From contig NMRA01000065.1 of NCBI GenBank assembly GCA_002633005.1, positions 879,482 through 943,481 of the forward strand: a stretch of 64,000 bases of DNA, given 5' to 3'. The position numbers were made by a program, and so were the translations under genes. Numbering within the stretch: the first letter of the stretch is position 1; every line of letters begins with the position of its first letter. The notes under the pieces are model-generated. The model worked only from the letters and a program-made list of their open reading frames with translations. It had not been told where the DNA came from and did no database searches. Origin of the DNA: Phoronis australis (Eukaryota; Phoronida; Phoronidae). This document shows positions 63,495 to 64,000 of the stretch, one piece after another.

Positions 63495-64000
63495 GTTGGT
63501 GTCCACTAAAAAAAGCAGGAACTACCAAAATTTGGCAAATACACAATTCATAGATCTGAACCTACCTCCTGAATCTTGGTGAAAGGTCCACATTCTCAAA
63601 AATTTGAGCTCTCCATTTTTTGGGCTAGGTGCGCTTATGCAAAATTCCACCACGTCCTGTCTGGTTCAGTAATCTACGGTACCAGATTTTTGCAGTTCAA
63701 GGTCACTAATTTCTTTTAAAATAGACCAATCCTGAAATCCCACAGCCCCACTCTAAAAGATAATGTCATCACTGTTTGGCAACACTGGTGACGCTATTTC
63801 CCTGCTTGTTGCCACCAGGTGGCAATAAAAAGAGGACTTTGACCTCTGGCATAACTGTCGTCAGCCCTTCCAAAACTGGTTATGGTAGAGTTAAAAAATC
63901 AAGCATCATTTTGCACGTCTCGAGTGCAAAAGTGGATGATTAAAAATACCTTACTATTGCCTCAATATAGACCAGAACTAAATACTTTTTGGCCTCACAG
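63495..64000. other. Partial intron ending in an acceptor at the window edge
   Basis: The last bases (ACTTTTTGGCCTCACAG) form a convincing 3' splice site, so the next exon probably starts at the first base after the window, in phase 0. Confidence 0.55.

Overview
The window is eukaryotic genomic DNA: AT-rich, gene-poor per kilobase, with spliceosomal introns (pyrimidine-tract/AG acceptors, GTRAGT donors), many intronic minisatellites, foldback (MITE-like) elements, a Ty3/gypsy LTR retrotransposon, an RNase H-bearing LINE and two assembly gaps (16031-17013 and 49931-50626). It looks like an invertebrate animal genome. The species cannot be named from the sequence, and bacterial features (operons, RBS, CRISPR) do not apply.

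Almost the whole window is one gene on the + strand. About 38 exons can be chained by splice sites and reading phase from the candidate start codon at 738 to a donor at 63495; the last bases (64000) are a good acceptor, so the gene continues beyond the window. The joined coding sequence is about 9.5 kb (about 3,150 residues). Order along the protein: an N-terminal coiled coil built partly from 21-nt (one-heptad) microexons (738-7960); further coiled coil (11553-12896); an Arg/Ser/Pro-rich exon (14017-14361); a run of small phase 1-1 cassette exons, four of them exactly 60 nt (17822-30023); a 2,019-nt Ser-rich disordered exon with two TQT motifs (30446-32464); a long chain of helical/coiled-coil exons (34469-49169); an 819-nt disordered exon (52518-53336); a compact conserved-looking exon (56288-56506); a 3,162-nt disordered exon with a 14-16 residue repeat (58455-61616); and two more helical exons (62257-63494). 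I do not recognise the family and give no gene symbol. The composition resembles large scaffold proteins of centrosomes, cilia or cytoskeleton, but that is inference only.

Introns hold the mobile DNA. Three foldback elements (1418-2115, 7996-8536, about 49722-50748) share one plan: long inverted arms around a tandem-repeat core. A fourth (10262-10860) has about 78-bp inverted ends around a TATA box preceded by CTAGAA heat-shock-like motifs. The Ty3/gypsy element (15625-17513, minus strand) has two LTRs, 5-bp target duplications, primer-binding site and polypurine tract, but its interior is a gap. The LINE fragment (40684-about 42671) is dead (frameshifts, altered YADD) and begins with a 99-bp hairpin. 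A roughly 450-bp sequence at the window start, ending at a putative 5' exon donor, recurs at 40188-40633.

No tRNA, rRNA or second host protein-coding gene could be supported on either strand.
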